In this document: in pieces, positions 36,920-45,392 of the stretch
Position numbering within the stretch: the first letter of the stretch is position 1
Layout: each line of letters starts with the position of its first letter
Assembly: GCF_963677575.1 (NCBI RefSeq)
Contig: NZ_OY782038.1
Span: 3,847,501-3,911,500 of the forward strand
Direction: 5' to 3'
Length of the DNA: 64,000 nucleotides
Source: an uncultured Draconibacterium sp.
GTDB lineage: Bacteria; Bacteroidota; Bacteroidia; Bacteroidales; Prolixibacteraceae
Program-made: the position numbers and the translations under genes
The notes under the pieces: generated by a model
What the model was told of the DNA's origin: nothing
The model's database searches: none
What the model saw: the letters and a program-made list of their open reading frames with translations, nothing else

Positions 36920-37921
36920 ATGGATACTACAGATAAAAATGAACCATTGGTTGAGCAGCGCGCCGATCCGTTTGTGTACAAACATACTGATGGTTACTAC
37001 TATTTCACTGGTTCGGTGCCAGCCTACGACCGTATTGAATTACGAAAAAGTAAAACCATCGCGGGTTTAGAAGATGCCCAAACTTTCGATGTATGGTTTA
37101 AACACGAAACCGGCCCAATGAGCCGTCATATTTGGGCGCCTGAAATTCATTACCTTGATGGCAAATGGTATGTTTACTTTGCGGCCAGCGAAGAAGAAGA
37201 CATTTGGGCGCTACGACCTTATGTTTTGGAATGTAAAGGTCAGGATCCGTTAAACGATGAATGGGTTGAGCTGGGACAAATGCAACCTGCTAATGGTGAT
37301 GAAAAAACCTTCATCGACTTTTCGCTGGATGGAACGGTATTCGAAAATAACGGCAAACGCTACTTTTGCTGGGCCGAAAAAACCGGAGGGCAGTTTGCTG
37401 CATCAAATCTGTACCTGGCAGAAATGGAAACACCGGTTAAGCTAAAAACTGTTCAGTTTATGCTTACCACACCCGATTACGAATGGGAAAGAATTGGTTT
37501 CTGGGTGAACGAAGGACCGGCAGTAATCAAAAATAAAGGCAAAATTTATATCACTTTCTCGGCAAGTGCCACCGGCGCCTGCTATTGTATGGGATTGATG
37601 GAAGCCGATGAGAATGCTGATCTGTTGGATCGGAATTCGTGGAAGAAATCGAGATACCCGGTTTTGGAAACCGATTACGAAAAGAAAATATACGGACCGG
37701 GACACAACTGTTTTACGATAGCTGAAGATGATAAAACGCCATTGTGTATTTATCATGCCCGCGATTATGAGAAAGCAGTTGGCGATCCCGTAGTTGTTCC
37801 TGCAAGTGATAAGCGACCTCTTGAAGAAATTATTGAGGATCCATTGTACGATCCAAACCGTCATGCACGTGTTATGGAAGTTAAATTTGATGCTGAAGGG
37901 AGACCGGTATTTGAGTTTTAG
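36920..37921 (+). CDS. GH43-family glycoside hydrolase, cytosolic
   Basis: 333 residues without a signal peptide. Catalytic-base Asp at the start in VEQRADPFVYKHTDGYYYFT (about 11-30). WAPEIHYLDGKWYVYFAA (about 73) and the acid Glu in FWVNEGPAVIKNKGKIYITF (about 194) match the five-bladed propeller of alpha-L-arabinofuranosidase/beta-xylosidase enzymes. GPGHNCFTIAEDDKTPLCIY (about 257) is another family block. Coupled to the transporter upstream and followed by a strong terminator. Confidence 0.9.
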   Translation: MDTTDKNEPLVEQRADPFVYKHTDGYYYFTGSVPAYDRIELRKSKTIAGLEDAQTFDVWFKHETGPMSRHIWAPEIHYLDGKWYVYFAASEEEDIWALRPYVLECKGQDPLNDEWVELGQMQPANGDEKTFIDFSLDGTVFENNGKRYFCWAEKTGGQFAASNLYLAEMETPVKLKTVQFMLTTPDYEWERIGFWVNEGPAVIKNKGKIYITFSASATGACYCMGLMEADENADLLDRNSWKKSRYPVLETDYEKKIYGPGHNCFTIAEDDKTPLCIYHARDYEKAVGDPVVVPASDKRPLEEIIEDPLYDPNRHARVMEVKFDAEGRPVFEF

Positions 37922-37964
37922 TTGAAACGAAAGGATATAAGGCCGAAAGGCAAAAACAGAGTGT

Positions 37965-38001
37965 GGGGCTGAATTTATAATGCAAATTCAGCCCCTTTTT
38001 T
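37965..38001 (+). terminator. Rho-independent terminator after the GH43 gene
   Basis: GGGGCTGAATTT and AAATTCAGCCCC form a perfect 12-bp stem with a 7-base loop, followed by TTTTTT. It closes the transporter-hydrolase operon. Confidence 0.92.
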
Positions 38002-38054
38002 ATAAATGGTATTTTATTTGATGATTTTTTGCCATAAAATCAAAACTTTACCAA

Positions 38055-38483
38055 ATGAAGACCTTTACGTTGATCCTCTTGTTCATGTCACTATCAACTT
38101 TTCTTTCAGCACAAACTACTGTTGATATCATTCGCGATTATTCAATACAAATTAGGGGTACTGAAGTGCCGGCAAAAGGATTTGAAATCAGAAAGCCTGA
38201 AACGGCTTATGATCTGGCGCTTAACCTGAGTTACTTAAACTATGTTTCTGAAGGTATTAAGCGGGAGTTTCTTGTACTGCCTGCAGCATATATCGACGAT
38301 AAACCAGTCGGCCCCGACCAACTAAAACAACTGCCAATAAGCAACATAGAAGACTATAAATTTCAGGCAGGAATAACAACTCAAGCACTTTTTGGTGCGC
38401 TGGGGCAATATGGTTACCTGGATATTAAAACCGGGAAACATGATCTATTGCCTGTAATTAATCCCGATATTGATCGCAAATAG
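38055..38483 (+). CDS. Small secreted protein of unknown function
   Basis: 142 residues with a signal peptide (residues 1-20, cleavage after LSAQ). The mature part has a short beta-rich domain (VDIIRDYSIQIRGTEVPAKG, EFLVLPAAYIDDKPVG). I recognise no family. The start codon is 15 bp after an A/T-rich stretch, and the gene is monocistronic after the terminator. Confidence 0.6.
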   Translation: MKTFTLILLFMSLSTFLSAQTTVDIIRDYSIQIRGTEVPAKGFEIRKPETAYDLALNLSYLNYVSEGIKREFLVLPAAYIDDKPVGPDQLKQLPISNIEDYKFQAGITTQALFGALGQYGYLDIKTGKHDLLPVINPDIDRK

Positions 38484-38594
38484 CCTATTGTTTTTTGTTA
38501 AATTCGCACCATATCCTGGAGAGCTTCATGAGGATAAGCAGCAAGCGAAAGTCTTCACGGATTGTAAGTCAACTTATACCAAAAATTAAAGCCC

Positions 38595-39170
38595 ATGAAG
38601 AAAGTATTACTGTTATTGGCCAACGGATTCGAATTTTTCGAAGCAAGCGTGTTTATCGATGTTATTGGCTGGAACCTCGAAGAAGGCGACACCACCACAA
38701 AACTGTATACCTGCGGAGTAACAAAGGAAGTCAAAAGTTCTTTCGATCAGACTCTGGTGGTTGATTACCGGATTGATGAGGTTGATGTAAACGATTTTGA
38801 TGCGCTGGCGATTCCCGGTGGTTTTGAAGTTTACGGATTTTACAACGATGCCTACAGCGATAAATTTCTCGATCTGATTCGGGGCTTCCGTGTAAACAAT
38901 AAAATTATTGCATCCATTTGTGTGGGTGCTTTGCCATTGGGGAAAAGTGGTGTTTTAAAAGGTAAAAACGGAACAACCTACAAAAGTGCTGTCAGGCGGG
39001 AGGCGCTGCAAAGCTTTGGCGTAAATGTGTTGGATCAGCCCATTGTTCTCGACGATAAGCTGATTACATCGTGGAACCCATCCACTGCTGTTGATGTAGC
39101 TTTGTTGTTACTGGAGCTGTTAACCACCAAAGAGAATGCTGAAAAAGTTCGGCAGTTAATGGGATTTTAA
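38595..39170 (+). CDS. DJ-1/PfpI-family protein
   Basis: 191 residues. The N-terminal strand KVLLLLANGFEFFEASVFID (about 3-22) carries the conserved Glu. The nucleophile Cys lies in KIIASICVGALPLGKSGVLK (about 104-123), in the nucleophile-elbow position. TTYKSAVRREALQSFGVNVL follows, and the C-terminal helix is normal. Family members include deglycase-like, chaperone and protease-like activities; this one is closest in layout to 4-methyl-5-thiazole monophosphate synthesis/YajL-like proteins. Function uncertain. Confidence 0.88.
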   Translation: MKKVLLLLANGFEFFEASVFIDVIGWNLEEGDTTTKLYTCGVTKEVKSSFDQTLVVDYRIDEVDVNDFDALAIPGGFEVYGFYNDAYSDKFLDLIRGFRVNNKIIASICVGALPLGKSGVLKGKNGTTYKSAVRREALQSFGVNVLDQPIVLDDKLITSWNPSTAVDVALLLLELLTTKENAEKVRQLMGF

Positions 39171-39192
39171 AACCTCGCAAAAGCAGAAAACG

Positions 39193-39609
39193 ATGATTGA
39201 AATTTCAACCGATAAAGAAAAACTCGATATTCAGGTCATTCATAATTATTTGTCGAACGAATCGTATTGGGCAAAAGGGCGTGCTATGGAAACCGTGCAA
39301 CGCTCGATCGAAAACTCACTGTGTTTTGGTGTTTACAGCGAAAACAAGCAGGTTGGATTTGCCCGCGTAATCACCGATTATGCAGTATTTGCCTGGCTGC
39401 TCGATGTTTTTATTCTCCCGGAATACCAGGGGAAAGGTTACGGCAAAAAGTTAATGCAAGCCATAACAACACATAACGATTTGCAGGGGATTAGGCGTTG
39501 GGGCCTGGGGACCGACGATGCACACGGGCTTTACAAACAATTTGGGTTTGCACCGTTACAAAAGCCTGAAACCATGATGGAGATTCTGAATAAAACTACC
39601 GGGAAATAA
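39193..39609 (+). CDS. GNAT-family N-acetyltransferase
   Basis: 138 residues, one complete GNAT domain. The acetyl-CoA pyrophosphate loop is LDVFILPEYQGKGYGKKLMQ (about 77-96; Q-x-x-G-x-G). QVGFARVITDYAVFAWLLDV (about 58) is the preceding strand pair, and GLYKQFGFAPLQKPETMMEI is the typical C-terminal end. Acceptor substrate unknown. 22 bp after the DJ-1 gene, so probably in the same transcript. Confidence 0.88.
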   Translation: MIEISTDKEKLDIQVIHNYLSNESYWAKGRAMETVQRSIENSLCFGVYSENKQVGFARVITDYAVFAWLLDVFILPEYQGKGYGKKLMQAITTHNDLQGIRRWGLGTDDAHGLYKQFGFAPLQKPETMMEILNKTTGK

Positions 39610-39683
39610 ACCGGCTTGCTTTGTTAATAGTCTGTTGTAAACAAACCTCTGGTTTAATTGCTTAAGTTAAAAACAAACAAAAA

Positions 39684-40253
39684 GTGGACGAACTAAAAAA
39701 GCAGATCAGTTCCTATTTTGGGTTAAGCAATGAGCGCCTCGACGAAATTGCAGCCCTCTTTGCCGAAACAGAATTAAACAAAGGTGCCTATTTTATAAAA
39801 ACCGGTCAGCATTGCAACAAACTCAGTTTCATTAAAAGTGGTTTTATCCGTGTTTATTCAAAATTGAATGATCGGGAAGTTACGCAATGGATCGGTGGAA
39901 AAGATTATTTCCTGACCGAATTAAACAGCTTCCTGTTCGACCATCCGGCCCGATGGAATATAATGGCTTTGACTGATTGTAAACTTTACACCCTCGACAA
40001 AGCAAATTACCGGCGCTTAAAAGAAATGGTGCCCAATTGGGACGAAATAGAAAAGAAGATCATTGCAGGTTGTTTTGTTACCCTCGAAAACCGCATTTTC
40101 GATCAGCTTTCGCTAAGTGCCGAAGAACGCTACAACAAACTGTTTCAGCAAAATAAAGAACTGCTCAACCAGGTTCCCTTACAATATATCGCTTCCATGC
40201 TGGGCATGTCGCCCGAAACATTCAGCAGAATCAGAAATAAACAAAACTCTTGA
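39684..40253 (+). CDS. Crp/Fnr-family transcriptional regulator
   Basis: 189 residues from a GTG start (39684); upstream in-frame sequence gives no better start. The cyclic-nucleotide-binding-type beta roll covers about 20-115 (NKGAYFIKTGQHCNKLSFIK, DYFLTELNSFLFDHPARWNI). The C-terminal winged helix-turn-helix (about 140-189) contains VPLQYIASMLGMSPETFSRI. No Cys cluster is seen, so it is not an Fnr-type iron-sulfur sensor. It is the short Bacteroidota Crp type with unknown ligand. The SRPBCC gene follows after 59 bp. Confidence 0.88.
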   Translation: MDELKKQISSYFGLSNERLDEIAALFAETELNKGAYFIKTGQHCNKLSFIKSGFIRVYSKLNDREVTQWIGGKDYFLTELNSFLFDHPARWNIMALTDCKLYTLDKANYRRLKEMVPNWDEIEKKIIAGCFVTLENRIFDQLSLSAEERYNKLFQQNKELLNQVPLQYIASMLGMSPETFSRIRNKQNS

Positions 40254-40312
40254 TTTTTGTCAAGAGCAAAACCTGATTTCCGCCCGACCTTTGTTCTATA
40301 AATTCAAAAGCT

Positions 40313-40741
40313 ATGAACAAGGAAATTAGAACATCGGTTCGGATAAATGCAGCAAAAGAGAAAGTTTGGCAGGTATTAACTGACTTTGAAAAATACCCGG
40401 AGTGGAATACGTTTATCACTTCGTTATCCGGCGAAGTAAAAGAAGGGAAACAGATTCGTGTAAAGTTGCCGGGAATGATCTTTAAACCCGTCGTTCTGAA
40501 GTATAAAAAGAACAGCGAGTTCCGGTGGCTGGGGCATTTAGTGTTTAAAGGTTTGTTTGATGGCGAGCATAAATTTTTGCTCATTGATAACGACGACGGA
40601 ACAACTACCTTCGAACAAAGCGAACGTTTTAGCGGCATATTGGTACGGCTGCTAGCAAAACACCTCGACAGCAAAACCAAATCGGACTTCGGGCAAATGA
40701 ACCGGGAAATAAAATTACGAGTGGAAACAGTGGAAATATGA
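40313..40741 (+). CDS. SRPBCC/polyketide-cyclase-like ligand-binding protein
   Basis: 142 residues of START/SRPBCC helix-grip fold: IRTSVRINAAKEKVWQVLTD (about 4-23) and FEKYPEWNTFITSLSG at the start, then antiparallel strands (FRWLGHLVFKGLFDGEHKFL) and a long C-terminal helix (LVRLLAKHLDSKTKSDFGQM). It binds a hydrophobic ligand; the identity is not predictable. It follows the Crp-like gene and may be its target. Confidence 0.85.
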   Translation: MNKEIRTSVRINAAKEKVWQVLTDFEKYPEWNTFITSLSGEVKEGKQIRVKLPGMIFKPVVLKYKKNSEFRWLGHLVFKGLFDGEHKFLLIDNDDGTTTFEQSERFSGILVRLLAKHLDSKTKSDFGQMNREIKLRVETVEI

Positions 40742-40840
40742 CAGAAAGTATGTATAAAAGTTAGAAGTAAGGTGATAAAATGTCAATAAATGAAGCGTAC
40801 CAATACTATTTAATCGCTTTATTCTTATTTTCGTATTTAT

Positions 40841-41095
40841 ATGCAGAATGTTAGTGAGATACTAGACTTTTTAATCAGCGCTTTGCTATTTCTTTACCTC
40901 TTGTTTTTAATAAAAAAGAGTAGCAGATATGTTAAAAGCTATTGGTTTTGGGGTGTCGTTTTTATTTTATTCTCTAAAGTCAACAGCGTTTTAGAAGCGC
41001 TTATTTTCTCAGATGAAATAAATATTGTCGAGCACACATTCTTTTTCATTGCCTGTATCTTTTTGTTTATAAGTATCTTAAAAAAAGAGCTGTAA
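40841..41095 (+). CDS. Small two- to three-helix membrane protein
   Basis: 84 residues, almost entirely hydrophobic helices (about 8-25, 34-50, 63-80), with a Lys-Lys-Glu-Leu end. Its stop overlaps the start of the sensor kinase by one base, and the kinase also has membrane helices at its N-terminus. It is probably an accessory membrane subunit of that kinase (inference from coupling alone). Confidence 0.65.
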   Translation: MQNVSEILDFLISALLFLYLLFLIKKSSRYVKSYWFWGVVFILFSKVNSVLEALIFSDEINIVEHTFFFIACIFLFISILKKEL

Positions 41096-42633
41096 TGGAA
41101 AATTATATTATTATAGTAAACATATTATCTGCAATTGTTCTTTTCCTGTCGGCAGTAATTGTTTTTGTGCAGCTCTACCACAAAAGGGTTCAATACAAAA
41201 TTTTATTTGGAGTTGCCTTACTCATCTTACTCACCGGATCGATCATCAACATTTATCAGCACACTACAATTCAGGAAAGAGCAGAAGAATTTGAACAAAT
41301 TTTAAGTATACTTTTTCTGCCTATTTTAATTTTTGCCATCTACGAAAGTATTATTGGCGAACAGCTGCGCAACCGTATAAAGAGCGAGCAGAAATTTAAG
41401 GGGATTTTCAACCAAACATTTTCGTTTGTTAGCTTGCTCGATGGCGAGGGACGCATATTGGAAGCCAATTCCTCTGCGTGCGAATTTATCGGGTATTACA
41501 GAGATGAATACAAGGGATTGTTATTTCCTGAAACCAGGTGGTGGGAACATTCTGTCCGGGAAAGAGAAAAATTGTTTGGAGCAATTGAAAAGGCCCGGCA
41601 AGGCAAAACTGTTAGGTATGAAACCACAAATGCAGATAAAGAAGGCAAAATTCGTTATATCGACCTTTCGTTAAAACCGGTTCACGATTCGCACAATTCG
41701 CTCATTTATTTAATAGCTGAAGGCCGCGATATTACCGAAATAAAATCGACAAGGCTGGAGCTGGAGAAACACAAAAAGAACCTGGAAGATCTGGTCGATA
41801 AACGTACATTGGAGTTAAAAACTGCCAATGAAGAGTTGCAGATAATAAACGAAGCCTTACACGAAAAAAATACCATAATTAACGAGCAGAATTCGAAGTT
41901 AATAAACGCCCTTAACGACTTAAAAGAAACCCAGGCGCAGTTGTTCCAGGCCGATAAAATGGCTTCGCTGGGTGTGTTAACGGCCGGAGTTGCTCACGAA
42001 ATTAACAATCCGTTGAACTACATAATGGGCGCTTACGAAGGTTTAAAACTACAGGGTGCGCATGCCGGCGACGAGGATGCCGAAATTCTTCTAAATGCAA
42101 TTAAAACAGGGGTAGATCGGGTTGCGGGTATTGTAAAAAGCCTGAACCAGTTTAGCCGCAATACGTCGTCCGACAACGAAGAATGTCATATTCATGAAAT
42201 ACTCGACGACAGCCTGGTAATGTTACAAAGCCAGTTAAATAATAGAATTCAGGTTCATAAAAGCTATTCAAACGAAACATTTATTACTTTTGGCAATGTT
42301 GGAAATATTCATCAGGTATTTTTGAATATTCTTTCCAATGCCGAACAAGGCATTGAAGGGACAGGGGAAATAGTTATAAAAACATCGAAAAAGGACAACC
42401 ATTTAATCATTACTATTTCCGATACAGGCAAAGGAATAGAACAAGAAGAACTGACGAAGATTACCGACCCGTTTTATACGACCAAAGACCCGGGGAAAGG
42501 AACCGGTTTAGGTCTTTCAATTGCTTTCGGAATTATTAAGGACCACGGAGGCAGTCTTGAATTTGAGTCGGAAGTAAACAAAGGAACAACCGTAACAGTA
42601 ATACTACCACAAAAAGGAATGAAGCATGAGTAA
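41095..42633 (+). CDS. PAS-domain sensor histidine kinase
   Basis: 512 residues. Three membrane helices (about 4-23, 38-54, 66-90) come first, then a PAS domain (about 100-215: FNQTFSFVSLLDGEGRILEA, GRDITEIKSTRLELEKHKKN). A coiled coil spans about 215-290. The phospho-acceptor is His in LGVLTAGVAHEINNPLNYIM (about 295-314). The ATPase domain has NILSNAEQGIEGTGEIVIKT (N box), ISDTGKGIEQEELTKITDPF and GKGTGLGLSIAFGIIKDHGG. It overlaps its receiver partner by 8 bp. Confidence 0.92.
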   Translation: MENYIIIVNILSAIVLFLSAVIVFVQLYHKRVQYKILFGVALLILLTGSIINIYQHTTIQERAEEFEQILSILFLPILIFAIYESIIGEQLRNRIKSEQKFKGIFNQTFSFVSLLDGEGRILEANSSACEFIGYYRDEYKGLLFPETRWWEHSVREREKLFGAIEKARQGKTVRYETTNADKEGKIRYIDLSLKPVHDSHNSLIYLIAEGRDITEIKSTRLELEKHKKNLEDLVDKRTLELKTANEELQIINEALHEKNTIINEQNSKLINALNDLKETQAQLFQADKMASLGVLTAGVAHEINNPLNYIMGAYEGLKLQGAHAGDEDAEILLNAIKTGVDRVAGIVKSLNQFSRNTSSDNEECHIHEILDDSLVMLQSQLNNRIQVHKSYSNETFITFGNVGNIHQVFLNILSNAEQGIEGTGEIVIKTSKKDNHLIITISDTGKGIEQEELTKITDPFYTTKDPGKGTGLGLSIAFGIIKDHGGSLEFESEVNKGTTVTVILPQKGMKHE

Positions 42634-43000
42634 CAAACCCAAAATACTTTATGTGGACGATGAAGAAATAAATACCACCGTTTTTCAATTAACCTTCTCA
42701 AAAGTTTTTGAAGTGTTAACAGCCGACAGTGGCGCGAAAGGCATGGAGATAATTAATAAGGACCCGGACATAAAATTTGTAATCTCCGATATGCGAATGC
42801 CCGCTATGAGTGGCCTGGAGTTTATCCGGGAAATTAAAAATGTATGCGAGCATATTCCCTGTAGCATACTGTCGGGTTACCAGCAAAGCCCTGAAATTTT
42901 AACGGCTCTGGATAATGGAGAAATTGTCGACTATTTAATAAAACCCTTTAACAAAGGAGCAATCGAGGAATTAGTTCTAAAGCACATTAGCAGCACCTGA
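42626..43000 (+). CDS. Stand-alone response-regulator receiver protein
   Basis: 124 residues, one receiver domain and no output domain. ILYVDDEEINTTVFQLTFSK (about 7-26) has the acidic pair. The phospho-acceptor Asp is in FVISDMRMPAMSGLEFIREI (about 52-71), Ser/Thr is in CSILSGYQ, and Lys is in DYLIKPFNKG. It overlaps the kinase gene by 8 bp. Output must be by protein contact with another protein not visible here. Confidence 0.9.
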   Translation: MSNKPKILYVDDEEINTTVFQLTFSKVFEVLTADSGAKGMEIINKDPDIKFVISDMRMPAMSGLEFIREIKNVCEHIPCSILSGYQQSPEILTALDNGEIVDYLIKPFNKGAIEELVLKHISST

Positions 43001-43060
43001 AAACTAATTCGGCAGAAAAATTAGAAACAGCCTTCTTCCGGTTTTCAATAAATAATATGA

Positions 43061-43444
43061 TTATTCTTTCGAATGTAAAGCAACCCTGTTTCCTTCGGTG
43101 TCAAGAATAACGGCTATGTATCCGTGGTCGCCCGCAATCTTGTTCTTATGCTGTAGTATTTTTCCACCGGCATCTTCCACTCTTTCAAGCTCCACATCTA
43201 AGTCTCCTGCCGGGGAAGCCAGGTAAACAACCACTCCGTTGGAACACGGTTGGTAAAACTCTTTGTGGAGAACCAGTGCCGCACCCGAGCCATATTTACC
43301 TTCGGAGTACGGGAACCAGGCCATGTCGAATTCTCCTCCGTGGTTTTTTTCCAATCCAACACTAAAAACTGTTTCGTAAAAGTTAATGGCACGAGCCATT
43401 TGTTTTACCGGAATTTCAACCCAGCTAACAATGTTGCTTCTCAT
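43061..43444 (-). CDS. VOC-family protein
   Basis: 127 residues. SNIVSWVEIPVKQMARAINF (about 3-22) begins the first module. FDMAWFPYSEGKYGSGAALV and KNKIAGDHGYIAVILDTEGN (about 99-118) form the second, ending with a Glu and VALHS. This is the PhnB/glyoxalase-like branch, with unknown substrate. It converges with the receiver gene and marks the end of the core region before the accessory island. Confidence 0.85.
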   Translation of the reverse strand: MRSNIVSWVEIPVKQMARAINFYETVFSVGLEKNHGGEFDMAWFPYSEGKYGSGAALVLHKEFYQPCSNGVVVYLASPAGDLDVELERVEDAGGKILQHKNKIAGDHGYIAVILDTEGNRVALHSKE

Positions 43445-44290
43445 AATTAAGTTTTAAGATTAGTAGTTATATTATTGGCTTTGCTTAATTCTTCACAACT
43501 TCATGGATCAAAAGTTACTCTATTTTTTACATAATTCAAAGAAAAATTTTTAGCACAATTTTTCCAATTTATGCGGCAGTAAATCACGACCAAACATCGA
43601 GCTATTGCTCCCCCGTGATGACAGCTTGCATAGTACCGAATGCCGCGGACGGCAACTGACTTGTATCTACATTATTCTTCTTGTCCGCGGCTGAAATTTA
43701 CTAAACAAATCGTCATTGCGATCCCGATTCATCGGGAGAAGCAATCTCTCTTCAATCCCAGTTAGGAGCCTCTATCCAAAAGTCTTCCTGGTTGGAAATT
43801 CATTATTGCTTATGGGATATTCTACATTTCCAGAAGCTACGAGTCGTGAGCTTCTAGCATCAAGTATCCAGTATCCAGAACCCAGTATCGTGTATCGGCA
43901 AATTCAGCCCAAAGCAAAATTCCCAAACCATTTTCATTATAAAATAATTATAATTAAATTGCTACCCCTAACCCGGTGACACCCAGAACGATTAGCAGCG
44001 AGAGATTTTGCCACCCCAGGGATTTAAGTAGCATACGCTATAAGCGATATAACAACAATTGATGTTACACACTAGTTACCAAACAGTTTAAAAAAGCGCA
44101 AATCGTGAAACATAAAAATACATATCATATTTCTCTTGCGCTTTTGAAGAATAAAAACCGATTTGGTAACAAACTGTATATTTCATGGCTGCGTTGGTTT
44201 TTCAATGACAGGTCAGTGGTAAGTTTTAAATTTTTTGCCGACGCACGTTCGGTTTTTTCAAAACCGGTTGAGAATTGAGAATTTTTAAAT
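43445..44290. other. 846-bp non-coding stretch with dispersed repeats
   Basis: No convincing gene. I see CCGCGGAC...GTCCGCGG (about 43645-43690), a CGTCATTGCGA..AAGCAATCT-type dispersed repeat (about 43713-43750), tandem AGTATCCAGTATCCAG-like words (about 43862-43898), and a GAAGCTACGAGTCGTGAGCTTC palindromic word (about 43831-43852). Similar words occur at 23085-23115 and 55880-55965. A nested inverted repeat lies at 44076-44169. Confidence 0.6.
44076..44169. repeat. Nested inverted repeat, 94 bp
   Basis: Outer arms TTACCAAA (44076-44083) and TTTGGTAA (44162-44169). Inner arms AAAAGCGCAA (44092-44101) and TTGCGCTTTT (44136-44145) are perfect over 10 bp. The symmetrical layout suggests a miniature element or cassette boundary. 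It lies about 120 bp before the first orphan gene of the island. Confidence 0.6.
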
Positions 44291-44779
44291 ATGGAAATAA
44301 ACGACAAAAACTTAAAATTTCTAGACTTCATTCTTAATGAATTGGCAAAAGAATACCCGGATGGTAGTGTTTTATACTTTTTATCAATGAAATACGAGGA
44401 TAAAACGGGTATTAAATTTGATAAATTAGAACTTGATAGTTTTTTTAACTTGTATAAAGGAAAATACTTTTTATCAGTCCAAAATTCAGAGTATGTTATC
44501 ATTCACCCAGACTATATAAATATCATAAATAGCTACGGTTCTTTAAGTTCAGCTTTTAATCGAAACCATAAACTAAAGACAAAAAGAAAAATTTCAAATA
44601 TTATTACACAGTATGTTCTGCCACTAATTTTACTGGCGACTTCAATATACTTCGGCATATCAGCTGACATCAATAAGGGCAAAATCAATGAATTGAACAG
44701 AGAAAAAATTGAAAAAGATTCCATTATAAACGATTTAAAATTTCAGCTAAATAATTCTGACACTTTGAAAATTGAATAG
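44291..44779 (+). CDS. Hypothetical protein with C-terminal membrane helix
   Basis: 162 residues. A charged N-terminal helical domain (about 1-90; KFLDFILNELAKEYPDGSVL, LELDSFFNLYKGKYFLSVQN) comes before one membrane helix at about 109-125 (VLPLILLATSIYFGI) and a short coiled coil (KGKINELNREKIEKDSIIND). No family recognised. Very A/T-rich relative to the core genes, suggesting horizontal transfer. The next orphan gene begins 8 bp later and has a similar soluble-then-membrane layout. Confidence 0.6.
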   Translation: MEINDKNLKFLDFILNELAKEYPDGSVLYFLSMKYEDKTGIKFDKLELDSFFNLYKGKYFLSVQNSEYVIIHPDYINIINSYGSLSSAFNRNHKLKTKRKISNIITQYVLPLILLATSIYFGISADINKGKINELNREKIEKDSIINDLKFQLNNSDTLKIE

Positions 44780-44787
44780 TATTTACC

Positions 44788-45237
44788 ATGAAAAAGAACC
44801 AAGCAATAACGATTTTAAAAAATCAAATAAATAAGATTCAAAATCAAGAGAATAGGACTACTGAATGGACTGTACAAACAAGAACATATATCGAAAAATT
44901 CTTTGGTATAGAATCAAAGGAAGTTCGGTACATAAATAAATTTAGCTTCTATAATTACCCATCTGGTGATGTTGAATTATTTTTAAATAACTGTATTGAA
45001 ACAATTGAAAACATAGGTTTGTATAAAAAACCTAAAACCAATTTTTTGTACACGATTCCGAACTGGCTGGCAATGCTTCTTTTTCCACTTATGTTAACGA
45101 TTGGCATTGCAATTGGAAACTTACAGGCTCGCAGCCAATTGATTGATAAATCCAACCCAGACAAATCAATCTCTACTGGAGTTGCCTCTGGCATAGCCGA
45201 ACCAAAAACCGATTCCATATCCGAGTATAAAAACTAA
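44788..45237 (+). CDS. Hypothetical protein with membrane helix
   Basis: 149 residues. N-terminal helical segment (AITILKNQINKIQNQENRTT), a middle part with aromatic residues, and a membrane helix at about 90-108 (WLAMLLFPLMLTIGIAIGNL). The C-terminus is Ser/Asp/Lys-rich. No family recognised; paired with the preceding gene. After its stop, about 150 bp lead to a GTTAGC at 45377-45382, the sequence complementary to the GCTAAC after the following gene. Confidence 0.6.
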   Translation: MKKNQAITILKNQINKIQNQENRTTEWTVQTRTYIEKFFGIESKEVRYINKFSFYNYPSGDVELFLNNCIETIENIGLYKKPKTNFLYTIPNWLAMLLFPLMLTIGIAIGNLQARSQLIDKSNPDKSISTGVASGIAEPKTDSISEYKN

Positions 45238-45392
45238 ACCAAATAAGATAGTTGTTAAATCCATGATTGAAAATTTTAGAAATAAGTCCCTCCCTAAAAA
45301 ATTTAAAACGGGAAACGGCGGTACATTTACTCAACGTCGGAGGGATTTTGACGCCACGAAAACATACAGGTGACCGTTAGCTTTAATTTTAA

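Noticed and set aside
38495..38764. Plus-strand open frame of 89 residues before the DJ-1 gene
   Set aside because: It overlaps the DJ-1 gene in another frame and has no family features.
43445..44290. A tRNA or integration site at the island's left border
   Set aside because: No cloverleaf or tRNA-like 3' end (GGTTCGA-type T-loop with CCA) could be found; the stretch holds only dispersed repeats.
44125..44502. Minus-strand open frame of 125 residues overlapping the first orphan gene
   Set aside because: The plus-strand gene there has better composition, a membrane helix, a coiled coil and a tightly spaced partner. The minus frame is Ser/Phe/Lys-rich shadow sequence.
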